The notes under the pieces: generated by a model
What the model saw: the letters and a program-made list of their open reading frames with translations, nothing else
What the model was told of the DNA's origin: nothing
Databases searched by the model: none
Part shown: positions 1 through 7,052 of the stretch, in pieces
How the letters are laid out: every line of letters starts with the position of its first letter
Numbering within the stretch: the first letter of the stretch is position 1
Made by a program: the position numbers and the translations under genes
Source: Candidatus Aminicenantota bacterium
GTDB taxonomy: Bacteria > Acidobacteriota > Aminicenantia > Aminicenantales > Aminicenantaceae
Assembly (NCBI GenBank): GCA_030669305.1
Contig: DAOVDU010000012.1
Span: forward strand, 1-35,504
Length of the DNA: 35,504 nucleotides
Reading direction: 5' to 3'

Positions 1-618
1 TTCCTGAACGCCTAGTCTTGTATCTTCCACGTTTGCTTGCACAACAACAGTTCCATAGCCATCTTCCTGCCAGTCTTTAAAAAGTTTTATCCGGTTTTCC
101 ATATCAGGCGAACGGATGATTTTTCCATTCTTTATTTCAGATCCTTCATCCATAGCACAGACATTTTCACCGACAGTAAGAATGACTCCAGAAATTGCAG
201 CGCCTATGGCCAATCCTTCCCAATTCTGTTTGGCAACATTCGTGGAACCCATTCCTGGAATGATAAAAGGAACTTTTAATTTGATCCCTTTGTCGTGTCC
301 TAAAGCTGTTTCAATTGTGACTTTTGGGAAAGTTGCTTTATCGCTGTCAGCTTCAACACCATGTGCTCCGACTGCTGTTCCCATGATGCTGAAGTCAGAG
401 AGGTCAACGGGGTATTCCTTTTCAGAGGCTGAAGTAATGATGCCAAAAGGTTGGGGATAGAGAACTTCATGTCCGCGATATGCAGATTTTCCAATCTCGC
501 ACATGCCGATACAGCCATCAACACAGGTTACGCACATCCCGCTGAAAGGACTGATGGAACCCTCGGTTCTATTCTTTGTTAGAGTGGCGGCACTCCTGTT
601 GAGTTTTGTATAAGCCAT
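1..618 (-). CDS. FMN-binding glutamate synthase-like protein (partial, N-terminal 206 residues)
   Basis: The frame is open from ATG at 618 to the window edge, so the C-terminus is missing. A strong Shine-Dalgarno, AGGAGGT, lies about 8 bases before the ATG. The visible part has an N-terminal cysteine cluster (GMCVTCVDGCIGMCEIGKS, residues about 30-48). The start of a glutamate-synthase-type FMN TIM barrel follows, with PFIIPGMGSTNVAKQNWEGLA and the adjacent glycine-rich strands. The family is the FMN-binding, archaeal-type glutamate synthase group (GltB central domain). There is no N-terminal Cys2 glutaminase domain, so this chain cannot release ammonia from glutamine by itself. It lies 26 bases after the NuoG-like gene and is almost certainly the last visible gene of that operon. 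The GltD domain of the NuoF fusion two genes upstream is its obvious electron-donor candidate (inference). The family call is fairly safe; the substrate is not proven. Confidence 0.8.
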   Translation of the reverse strand, partial: MAYTKLNRSAATLTKNRTEGSISPFSGMCVTCVDGCIGMCEIGKSAYRGHEVLYPQPFGIITSASEKEYPVDLSDFSIMGTAVGAHGVEADSDKATFPKVTIETALGHDKGIKLKVPFIIPGMGSTNVAKQNWEGLAIGAAISGVILTVGENVCAMDEGSEIKNGKIIRSPDMENRIKLFKDWQEDGYGTVVVQANVEDTRLGVQE

Positions 619-644
619 TATAATTACCTCCTTATTTACTCATT

Positions 645-1382
645 TTATACATTTTTCTCTTTTGCCTTGCTATTTCTAGTCTGCTCCTTACTGTCGGATT
701 TTTCAGGTGTTTCTCTTACACAAGTCCCACACCGGCCTGCATCATACATCCAGCACTGAAGCTCATCGTAATAATCCAGGCAAGTCGGATCCATGGTTAA
801 ACAGGCATTGCATACAGTCGTATCTGCATCTGGGCCCTGGCATTTCAGTTGACACACAGGACATATATACATACAGCCACCGCAGAGGCGACACACCTCA
901 GATTTGATGTCAAAGGGAGTAGATATTTTTCTCTTATATCCCCGGTTTTGAAAGCCAATCGCACGTCCATCCATTTGTTCTGCACACATTCGTACACAGA
1001 GGCCGCAGAGGATACATTCTTCGTTTCGAATCTTGAACCTGACTTGCGTAACTCCAAATTTAGAAGCCAGGTCCTGAATGGCTTTGGAGTTTGGAGCAAT
1101 CGAGAGCATGAGTTCAATCATCATCTTACGGGCTTCAATGACTCTTTTAGTACCTGTCCTGACCACGAGTCCTTCCTCCACAGGATAAGTACAGGAACTG
1201 ACAAGTTTGGATTTAGGGCCCTCGCCTATCTCAACAAGACAAAGGCGGCAGCCTCCGTATACACTCAGACCTTCGTTGTAACAGAGGGTCGGAATTTCAA
1301 GCCCATAAAATTTGGCTGCCTCTAGAACAGTCCAGCCCTCCTCAGCCTTAACCTCTAAATTATTTATTTTTAAATTAATCAT
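645..1382 (-). CDS. NuoG/HoxU-like Fe-S subunit without the His-Cys cluster, with Cys-rich tail
   Basis: This 245-residue electron-transfer subunit starts with a plant-type [2Fe-2S] ferredoxin domain (Cys34, Cys45, Cys48, Cys64). Two [4Fe-4S] motifs follow (Cys123/126/129/133 and Cys164/167/170/174). In NuoG, HoxU and HydA a His-Cys [4Fe-4S] site lies between these domains. Here the matching stretch (IAPNSKAIQDLA, about 95-106) has no cysteine or histidine, so that cluster is absent. After residue 175 there are further cysteines (177, 181, 191, 194, 201, 210, 218, 221), a tail I do not recognise from HoxU or NuoG. The gene overlaps the NuoF-GltD fusion by four bases (ATGA), which indicates translational coupling. 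It probably wires electrons between the NuoE/NuoF part and another partner. Annotation as HoxU or NADH-quinone oxidoreductase subunit G would be reasonable, but no catalytic NuoG domain is present. Confidence 0.88.
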   Translation of the reverse strand: MINLKINNLEVKAEEGWTVLEAAKFYGLEIPTLCYNEGLSVYGGCRLCLVEIGEGPKSKLVSSCTYPVEEGLVVRTGTKRVIEARKMMIELMLSIAPNSKAIQDLASKFGVTQVRFKIRNEECILCGLCVRMCAEQMDGRAIGFQNRGYKRKISTPFDIKSEVCRLCGGCMYICPVCQLKCQGPDADTTVCNACLTMDPTCLDYYDELQCWMYDAGRCGTCVRETPEKSDSKEQTRNSKAKEKNV

Positions 1383-4300
1383 TTTTTCCTTCCTATGGCT
1401 TTTTTACCGTCTTCGGTTTCCAGTTCACATCTCAGGCAACGCCTTGCTTCTTTAATGGCCATATTCCCGGTTAAACCTAAATCGACTTCTTGGAAATTTT
1501 TATATCTTCCTTTTACAGGCAGCCTCGGCATTTTGGGCCTCTCAGCTTCTTCTATCTCCTTTTCAGTCAATTCAACAGGCTCAATGTATAAGGATGGCCT
1601 ACATATTTTATATTCTTTTGCTAAGCTTTTTCCCTCGAGGTATTTTTCAATGGATTCAGCCGCTGCTTTTCCTGCAGCTATTGCTTCGACTACAGTTTTG
1701 GGCCCTGTTACGACATCTCCACCAGCAAAAACACCTTTGCGATCAGTTGAGAGACTTTCCTCATTAACCACTATAGTGTCCCATTTTGAGATTTTCAGGT
1801 TATCTTTTTCGGTTATGTAACTAGTATCTGGCCGTTCCCCTATAGCAGGAATAAGCGTGTCTAGTTCGACTGTGAATTCTGAACCTTCAATGGGAATAGG
1901 CCTTCTTCTTCCACTGGCATCAATATCCCCTAATTTCATCCGTGTGCATTCCACACCGACCACTTTTCCATTATCAGTCAAAACCTTATTTGGTGCCACC
2001 AAAAATTGGATATCGATTCCCTCTTCGATTGCAGCATCAATTTCTTCTTCAAAAGCAGGCATTTCTTTTATTGTTCTTCTGTATAATATAATAACTTTAT
2101 CTGTATTCTTGTTTCTTATTGCAACTCGGGCAGCGTCAACAGCTGCATTTCCGCCGCCAATGATTCCTGCTTTCTTACCCAATTTTACTTCTTTTCCTAA
2201 ATTAACTTCTTTGAGCAGTTCGAGTGCCTGAATAACTCCCTCTGCATCTTCGTTAGGAATGTTCATTTTCATTGATTTGTGTGCTCCGATAGCAATAAAC
2301 AATGCTTCGTAGCCTTCTTTAAAAAGATCATCCAGAGAGAAATCTTTACCTAATGCTGTATTTGTCTTTATGGTAACGCCTGATTTTAGGATGTTTTCAA
2401 TATCATAGTTTAATTTTCTTTTAGGTAATCTGTGCTCAGGAATTCCTGTGATTAACATCCCTCCAGCAACAGGCAGAGACTCAAATATAGTCACTGAATA
2501 ACCTTTTTTATTTAGATAGTAGCCTGCTGTCAATCCTGCTGGGCCTGCTCCGATTACAGCAACTTTATTTTTCTTTTTTGGTTTTTCTTGTTCTTCAGGG
2601 GGTTTATAGCCCATTTCAATCGCCCAATCCATGATAAATCGTTTTAAGGATCGAATAGCAATAGGCTCTCCTATTTCTGCTGCTCTGCAAACCGTTTCAC
2701 ATGGGTGATGACAAACTCGTCCACAAACAGAGGGTAAAGGATTATCCTTTTTTATGATATTCAGGGCTTCTTCGAATTTTGCCTGAGCTATCAAGGCAAT
2801 ATAAACCGAAGCCTCTTGGTCGATAGGACAAATATATTGACAGGGTGAAGAAATAATTTCTCTGCACACTAAGGCTGGACATTTTTTATGCTTTATGTGC
2901 TCCTGATATTCTTCTTTAAAATATTTAAGTGTAGATAAGACAGGATTTGATGCAGTTTGACCTAATCCACACATTGAAGCATCCTTAACAGTTTTTGCCA
3001 ATTCTTCGAGCAATTCGAGATCGCTTTCTTTTCCTTTCCCCTCTGATATGTCTTTTAAGATTTCCCACATCCGCTGTGTGCCTTCCCGACAGGAAAGACA
3101 TTTTCCGCAGGATTCATCCCGGAGGAAATTCAGGAAATATTTAGCAACATCTACCATGCAGGTTTTCTCATCCAAAACAATCATTCCACCAGAGCCCATT
3201 ATAGAACCGGCTTGAGTCAGGCTTTCATAATCAATGGGTAGCTCTAATTTTTCTTTAGGGATACATCCTCCTGAAGGTCCTCCAGTCTGGACAGCTTTAA
3301 ATTCCTTTCCTCCTGGAATTCCTCCGCCTATGTCAAAAATTACCTCTTTTAGCGTGATGCCCATCGGAACTTCTACGAGGCCAGTGTTGTTGATTTTTCC
3401 AACAAGTGAGAAGATCTTTGTTCCTTTGCTGCCATTTGTGCCAATTTGAGAGAACCAATTGGCTCCTTTGTCAATAATGATGGGAATGTTGGCCCAGGTT
3501 TCAACGTTGTTAATGTTTGTGGGTTTTTTCCACAGGCCTTTTACTACAGGGAAAGGGGGTCTTTGTCGAGGCTCGCCTACTTTACCTTCGATGGAAGCGA
3601 TCAGGGCAGTTTCTTCGCCGCAGACAAAAGCTCCAGCACCTTTGGCGATGCGGAGTTGGAAGTTAAAGCGTTTTCCAAGTATAGCGTTTCCCAAAAGACC
3701 CATCTTTTCCGCCTGGGAAATGGCCCAGGTAATATGTTTTACAGCAAGGGGGTATTCGCCTCGAATATAGATGTAACCTTCTTCTGCACCGATGGCATAG
3801 GCACCAATTATCATCCCTTCCAGGACACGGTGAGGATTTCCTTCCATTATGCTGCGGTCCATGTATGCACCAGGATCACCTTCGTCAGCATTGCAGATAA
3901 TGTATTTTGTATCTCCTTTAGCTTTTCTGGCGAATTGCCACTTTGATCCTGTAGGAAATCCTGCTCCCCCTCTTCCTCTCAGGCCTGATTGTTTGATGGT
4001 GTCGATAATATTTTCTGGAGTCATATTTTCTAAGACTTTGGCAAGCGAATGGTAACCTCCAATGGAGAAATAGTCGTTGATGTCTGTTGGGTCAATAAGG
4101 GCATTGTCTCCTAAAATGATGCGTTTTTGCTTCTTGTAGAAGGCAATATCGCTTTCTTTTGGAGCAGTTTCTTTGGTAATAGGGTCAGAATAAAGAAGCC
4201 GTTCGATGATTTTCCCATTAAGAATAGTGTCAGTGATAATTTCTTCAGCATCCTCAGATTTTACGTGTTGGTAAAAAATGCCCTGAGGGTGGATGATGAT

Positions 4301-4543
4301 GTTTGGTTCAGCTTCACAGAATCCGTGGCATCCTGTGACTTTGATCTTGACTTTATCTTCCATATTTTCATCTTTGATCACTTTTTTTAAAGATTCGATC
4401 ACGTTTAATGAACCTCGAGCCTGGCCACAGGTTCCTGCAGAAACTGTAAGGACTGGTTTTTTCTCAGATGTTTTTTTTTGGATTTGGCTGTTGATGGTTT
4501 GTTTTAATTCTTCGATTGATTTAATTTTACTAATGTGCTTCAT
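1379..4543 (-). CDS. NuoF-GltD fusion: NADH-binding FMN/Fe-S subunit joined to NADPH/FAD oxidoreductase
   Basis: This 1054-residue cytoplasmic flavoprotein has four parts. Residues about 1-110 form a thioredoxin-like [2Fe-2S] domain (TCGQARGS and GCHGFC; three cysteines seen). Residues about 150-540 form the NuoF/HydB core, with the FMN loop GLRGRGGAGFPTGSKW from 187, the NADH-site CNADEGDPGAYMDR, and [4Fe-4S] Cys479/482/485 plus the later SMCG. A linker holds KKCPALVC, Cys555/560, followed by Cys568/572. From about 600 there is a GltD/NfnB-like domain: N-terminal cysteines in VCGRVCHHPCETVC, FAD motif GAGPAG at 665, nucleotide motif GGGNAAVDAAR at 796, and YRR (Arg822/823), which in GltD-type enzymes favours NADPH. 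The gene overlaps its upstream neighbour by 14 bases and its downstream neighbour by 4. HydB ends in a ferredoxin-like domain, and in the Stn complex the GltD domain sits on the NuoG-like subunit; here it is on NuoF. Electron bifurcation among NADH, NADPH and ferredoxin is a plausible role but is inferred. Confidence 0.92.
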   Translation of the reverse strand: MKHISKIKSIEELKQTINSQIQKKTSEKKPVLTVSAGTCGQARGSLNVIESLKKVIKDENMEDKVKIKVTGCHGFCEAEPNIIIHPQGIFYQHVKSEDAEEIITDTILNGKIIERLLYSDPITKETAPKESDIAFYKKQKRIILGDNALIDPTDINDYFSIGGYHSLAKVLENMTPENIIDTIKQSGLRGRGGAGFPTGSKWQFARKAKGDTKYIICNADEGDPGAYMDRSIMEGNPHRVLEGMIIGAYAIGAEEGYIYIRGEYPLAVKHITWAISQAEKMGLLGNAILGKRFNFQLRIAKGAGAFVCGEETALIASIEGKVGEPRQRPPFPVVKGLWKKPTNINNVETWANIPIIIDKGANWFSQIGTNGSKGTKIFSLVGKINNTGLVEVPMGITLKEVIFDIGGGIPGGKEFKAVQTGGPSGGCIPKEKLELPIDYESLTQAGSIMGSGGMIVLDEKTCMVDVAKYFLNFLRDESCGKCLSCREGTQRMWEILKDISEGKGKESDLELLEELAKTVKDASMCGLGQTASNPVLSTLKYFKEEYQEHIKHKKCPALVCREIISSPCQYICPIDQEASVYIALIAQAKFEEALNIIKKDNPLPSVCGRVCHHPCETVCRAAEIGEPIAIRSLKRFIMDWAIEMGYKPPEEQEKPKKKNKVAVIGAGPAGLTAGYYLNKKGYSVTIFESLPVAGGMLITGIPEHRLPKRKLNYDIENILKSGVTIKTNTALGKDFSLDDLFKEGYEALFIAIGAHKSMKMNIPNEDAEGVIQALELLKEVNLGKEVKLGKKAGIIGGGNAAVDAARVAIRNKNTDKVIILYRRTIKEMPAFEEEIDAAIEEGIDIQFLVAPNKVLTDNGKVVGVECTRMKLGDIDASGRRRPIPIEGSEFTVELDTLIPAIGERPDTSYITEKDNLKISKWDTIVVNEESLSTDRKGVFAGGDVVTGPKTVVEAIAAGKAAAESIEKYLEGKSLAKEYKICRPSLYIEPVELTEKEIEEAERPKMPRLPVKGRYKNFQEVDLGLTGNMAIKEARRCLRCELETEDGKKAIGRKK

Positions 4544-5015
4544 TTTTTTTCTCTTTTTTCTTGTACTTCTTTAAAATAGGGCCAACCATTCGGATGGTTG
4601 TCTGAGCATAGTAATTGCCGTCAACAACAACCACAGGGCCAATAGCACAGCACCCCAAACATGCAACAGTTTCTAGGGTGAATTGACTGTCTTTTGTAGT
4701 TTCCCCAGCTTCAATGTCCAGCCTTCTTTCAAACTCCTCCAAGATTTTAGGGCCTCCTCTTACATGACAGGCTGTTCCCATACATACAGTTACAAGATGT
4801 TTTCCTCTGGGTTGAAGGCTAAAAGAGCGGTAGAAAGTCGCCACTCCAATTATATTAATAAGTGGCACATCTAAAGTTTCGGAAACAATTTTCAGAGCCT
4901 CTTGAGGAAGGTAATTATATTCTGCCTGTATATCCTGCAATATAGATATGAGAGCCTTTTTTTCAGTATTATGTTTTGTTATTAAAAGTTGAACTTTTTG
5001 AGTGTCAGCATCCAC
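4530..5015 (-). CDS. NuoE/HydC-like thioredoxin-fold [2Fe-2S] subunit
   Basis: This 161-residue homologue of the 24-kDa subunit (NuoE, HydC, HoxE) is first in the operon. The N-terminal helical domain (ALISILQDIQAEYNYLPQEAL) and the thioredoxin-like domain with cluster ligands Cys78, Cys83, Cys119 and Cys123 (CMGTAC, then CLGCC) are intact. The start is GTG at 5015, with GGAGGG six bases upstream. No nearer ATG fits the family's N-terminus. The lysine-rich C-terminus overlaps the NuoF fusion gene by 14 bases. In bifurcating enzymes this subunit forms a core with NuoF/HydB and carries electrons from the flavin. The duplicated promoter-like sequence at 5154-5214 lies upstream. Family assignment is firm; the partner reaction is inferred from context. 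Confidence 0.93.
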   Translation of the reverse strand: MDADTQKVQLLITKHNTEKKALISILQDIQAEYNYLPQEALKIVSETLDVPLINIIGVATFYRSFSLQPRGKHLVTVCMGTACHVRGGPKILEEFERRLDIEAGETTKDSQFTLETVACLGCCAIGPVVVVDGNYYAQTTIRMVGPILKKYKKKEKKNEAH

Positions 5016-5153
5016 AGATTTCCCTCCAAATCTTTATAGAATTTTAAATAGAAAATACATAAATATGGAAAAATATTGGCAAGCGAAATGCGTAGACTTT
5101 ATCAGATAAACTTATTATTCCTCCTATAAACTTAATTATTATGTATAAAATAA

Positions 5154-5214
5154 AAAAATATTAATAGGATTTTATAACAGATACAGTTTTTCCCGTCAAG
5201 AACATTTTTGGGTT
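5154..5214 (-). repeat. 61-bp dispersed repeat, copy A (with copy at 10224-10284)
   Basis: These 61 bases match 10224-10284 in the same orientation with only two differences, both inside the spacer of a promoter-like sequence. Each copy sits upstream of a minus-strand operon: here the NuoE operon, there the sensor kinase operon. Flanking sequence on both sides is unrelated between the two sites. Confidence 0.9.
5171..5199 (-). promoter_or_regulatory. Sigma-70-type promoter candidate inside repeat copy A, reading into the NuoE operon
   Basis: On the minus strand, TTGACG (5199-5194) is followed after exactly 17 bases by TATAAA (5176-5171). Transcription would start near 5162, giving a leader of about 145 bases before the GTG at 5015. 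The same hexamers and spacing are kept in the other repeat copy. A weaker alternative, TTGCCA with TGTATT, lies nearer the gene at 5082-5054. Confidence 0.5.
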
Positions 5215-5218
5215 AATC

Positions 5219-5302
5219 TGGTTTGTCTGGGTTTGTCTCTCCCCGTCATTGCGAGGAGGGAAGCGCCGTGGCAATGACAGGCAAGACAAATTTGGTTTAA
5301 AT
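5219..5302. repeat. Intergenic repeat patch: TTTGTCTGG words, GTCATTGC palindrome, GGCAAGACAAATTTGG
   Basis: The stretch begins with two TTTGTCTGG-like words. It then holds an inverted repeat, GTCATTGC (5245-5252) with GCAATGAC (5271-5278) around an 18-base loop, and ends in a 22-base sequence (5280-5301) found exactly at 27069-27090. The palindrome resembles the GTCATTGCGAGG-type dispersed repeat seen in many bacterial genomes. It lies just after the gdh stop codon, so as RNA it could act as a 3' hairpin. I see no gene in 5016-5333; this patch, the 61-bp repeat and the promoter fill most of it. Confidence 0.7.
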
Positions 5303-5333
5303 ATAAAATGTTATGGTATTCTTAATGTTGTGA

Positions 5334-6809
5334 TCACGGATAGATGCCTCTTTCCTTGTAGACGGATTCAAGCCGTGAAATAGCTACAACTTGAGCTGCC
5401 GTACGCCAATCGACTTTGAACTTCTCGGCAGTATCATGTACTTGCTCATAGGCGCTTATAATTTTCTTGTGCAGCTTATTATCTACTTCGTCAAGTTCCC
5501 AGAACTCACTTCGCTTGTTTTGGAGCCACTCGAAGTAACTGACAATTACACCGCCAGAGTTACAAAGTATGTCAGGAATCACATCAATCTTTTTTCGCTG
5601 TAGGATAATGTCACCATTTAGATCTGTGGGGCTATTAGCACCTTCGGCAACGAGCTTGACATTCAATAGCTGTGCAGTTTCAGCTGTGATTTGATTTTCC
5701 AAAGCAGCAGGGATAAATATATCAGCTTTTGTGCTAAAGAAAGTTTCATGGTCAATTGGCTTTGCATTCGGATAATCAAGAACTCCGCCATGGTTTTTGA
5801 CATAATTAGCAAGATCATCAGGGTCAATACCCTCACTGTTAAAAATCGTTCCAGTTACATCCTCAACAGCAATGAGCTTTGAGCCTTTCTTTTTCATTAA
5901 ACGTGATGCCCAAGAGCCAACATTTCCAAAGCCTTGTACTATGTACGTAGCACCCTTTAAGTTAAAGCCATGATCATTTGCCCATTTATCGATGAGGAAA
6001 ACTATGCCCTGTCCTGTTGCCTTGTTACGTCCCTTGCTTCCGCCTGATTCGATGGGCTTGCCAGTAACTACATGGAGGCACCGATTCCTCTCATTCGGGG
6101 TTACTGTTGAAAGGTAGGTATCTAGAATCCAGGCCATAATCTGGGGGTTCGTATTAACATCTGGAGCAGGAATATCATATTCTGGACCTATATTGTTTCC
6201 TAAAGCAAAGGTAAAGCGGCGGGCGATTCTCTCCAGCTCATCGGAACTAAAGTCAGCTGGGTCGAGCTGAATCCCTCCTTTTGCACCACCGAATGGGATA
6301 TTAGTAATTGCTGACTTCCAGGTCATCAGGGTCGCAAGTGCGCGGACTTCGTCGATATCCACTGAGGGATGGAATCGCAATCCTCCTTTATATGGTCCCA
6401 GTGCATTGTTATGCTGTATACGGTAACCTGTCATTACTTTTAACCCGCCATTGTCCATTTTTACTGGAAAGTGAACTACAAACTCGTTCATTGTCGCTGC
6501 CAGGATTTTACAAATATCCCGGTCAAAATGCACAACGTCTTCTGCTTTTTCGAGTTGTTTGAGAACATTTTCGTAGAAACTGATTTTTTTCGCCACGGCT
6601 ACGTAATATTTGCAATGCCAGACGCCCCCCTCAGGTTTTGGAAGAGTACAAGTTGCACAAAGCTCACAATGCCTACACAAGCCTCTGTACTCGCTACTAT
6701 CTTCAAGACCAGGCCTACCATGTTCGTAATATAACAATTTCCATTCTCTTGTTTTTGAAATGGGAGTTATATCTTCCTTATTTCTTCTCTTTCGATCCAT
6801 TTCTTTCAT
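5334..6809 (-). CDS. gdhA: Glutamate dehydrogenase (Glu/Leu/Phe/Val family) with Cys-rich N-terminal extension
   Basis: NAD(P)-dependent glutamate dehydrogenase interconverts glutamate with 2-oxoglutarate and ammonia in the cytoplasm. The core shows GGLRFHPSVDIDEVRALA, the substrate/catalytic lysine region GGAKGGI, the APDVNT stretch and the Rossmann motif QGFGNVGS. I start at ATG 6809 (491 residues) because AGGAGGT lies six bases before it. The longer frame from 6854 would begin inside the sigma-54 promoter. Residues 1-75 are extra to the usual family of roughly 415-450 residues and contain Cys45, Cys48, Cys51, Cys54 and Cys66 (GLCRHCELCATC, then GGVWHC), a likely metal or Fe-S site of unknown role. 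The gene stands alone between the NuoE operon and an NtrC-type regulator. Residues deciding NAD versus NADP are not clear to me. Confidence 0.95.
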   Translation of the reverse strand: MKEMDRKRRNKEDITPISKTREWKLLYYEHGRPGLEDSSEYRGLCRHCELCATCTLPKPEGGVWHCKYYVAVAKKISFYENVLKQLEKAEDVVHFDRDICKILAATMNEFVVHFPVKMDNGGLKVMTGYRIQHNNALGPYKGGLRFHPSVDIDEVRALATLMTWKSAITNIPFGGAKGGIQLDPADFSSDELERIARRFTFALGNNIGPEYDIPAPDVNTNPQIMAWILDTYLSTVTPNERNRCLHVVTGKPIESGGSKGRNKATGQGIVFLIDKWANDHGFNLKGATYIVQGFGNVGSWASRLMKKKGSKLIAVEDVTGTIFNSEGIDPDDLANYVKNHGGVLDYPNAKPIDHETFFSTKADIFIPAALENQITAETAQLLNVKLVAEGANSPTDLNGDIILQRKKIDVIPDILCNSGGVIVSYFEWLQNKRSEFWELDEVDNKLHKKIISAYEQVHDTAEKFKVDWRTAAQVVAISRLESVYKERGIYP

Positions 6810-6837
6810 ACTTACCTCCTTTCTCAAAATAAACATT

Positions 6838-6854
6838 TGCAATTTTAGTGCCAA
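6838..6854 (-). promoter_or_regulatory. Sigma-54 (-24/-12) promoter of gdhA
   Basis: The minus strand reads TTGGCACTAAAATTGCA, a full match to the -24/-12 consensus, with GG and GC separated by exactly ten bases. Initiation about 12 bases past the GC would fall near 6827, placing the AGGAGGT ribosome site at the front of a short leader and ATG at 6809. A TATAAT hexamer (6859-6854) touches the -24 element but has no good -35 partner. The next gene upstream encodes a sigma-54 activator (7053-8408). Confidence 0.75.
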
Positions 6855-7003
6855 TTATATGTTATCAGCACGGATGCGTATTTATTTTAAAAAGCGAATG
6901 ATTATATGTGCCTAACTTATTGAAAAGAAAGAAATTCTTGAAATTGAATATTCCTAGTATGGTGTGGATATTTTGTAGCGAGACAGCTAAAAACACATAA
7001 GTC

Positions 7004-7040
7004 ACTGGGGAGCTTTGAACCGCTGGGGAAAATCACCCCT
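7004..7040. promoter_or_regulatory. Possible activator-binding region upstream of gdhA (CTGGGGA direct repeats, GGGG/CCCC dyad)
   Basis: Two CTGGGGA words (about 7004-7010 and 7023-7029) and a GGGG (7025-7028)/CCCC (7036-7039) dyad lie 165-200 bases upstream of the sigma-54 promoter, a normal distance for an enhancer of NtrC-type activators. They also lie immediately after the stop codon of the regulator gene, so a 3' hairpin is the alternative. The sequence does not match a binding site I know. The rest of 6860-7003 shows nothing clear. Confidence 0.25.
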
Positions 7041-7052
7041 GCTATGGAATAC

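Noticed and set aside
849-1325. 158-residue open frame opposite the NuoG-like gene
   Set aside because: It is a shadow of the cysteine-rich coding strand; the minus-strand gene has clear Fe-S motifs and operon context.
3446-3946. 166-residue plus-strand frame inside the NuoF-GltD gene
   Set aside because: It lies fully opposite conserved FMN and NADH-binding motifs and has no signal or family features.
5076-5096. TTGGCAAGCGAAATGCG on the plus strand with sigma-54-like GG-N10-GC spacing
   Set aside because: It points rightward into the antisense side of gdhA with no plus-strand gene ahead, and lacks the CAC and TTGC bases.
5245-5278. Insertion-sequence end or MITE around the GTCATTGC palindrome
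   Set aside because: No transposase, no clear target duplication and only an 8-base stem; it is better described as a short dispersed palindrome.
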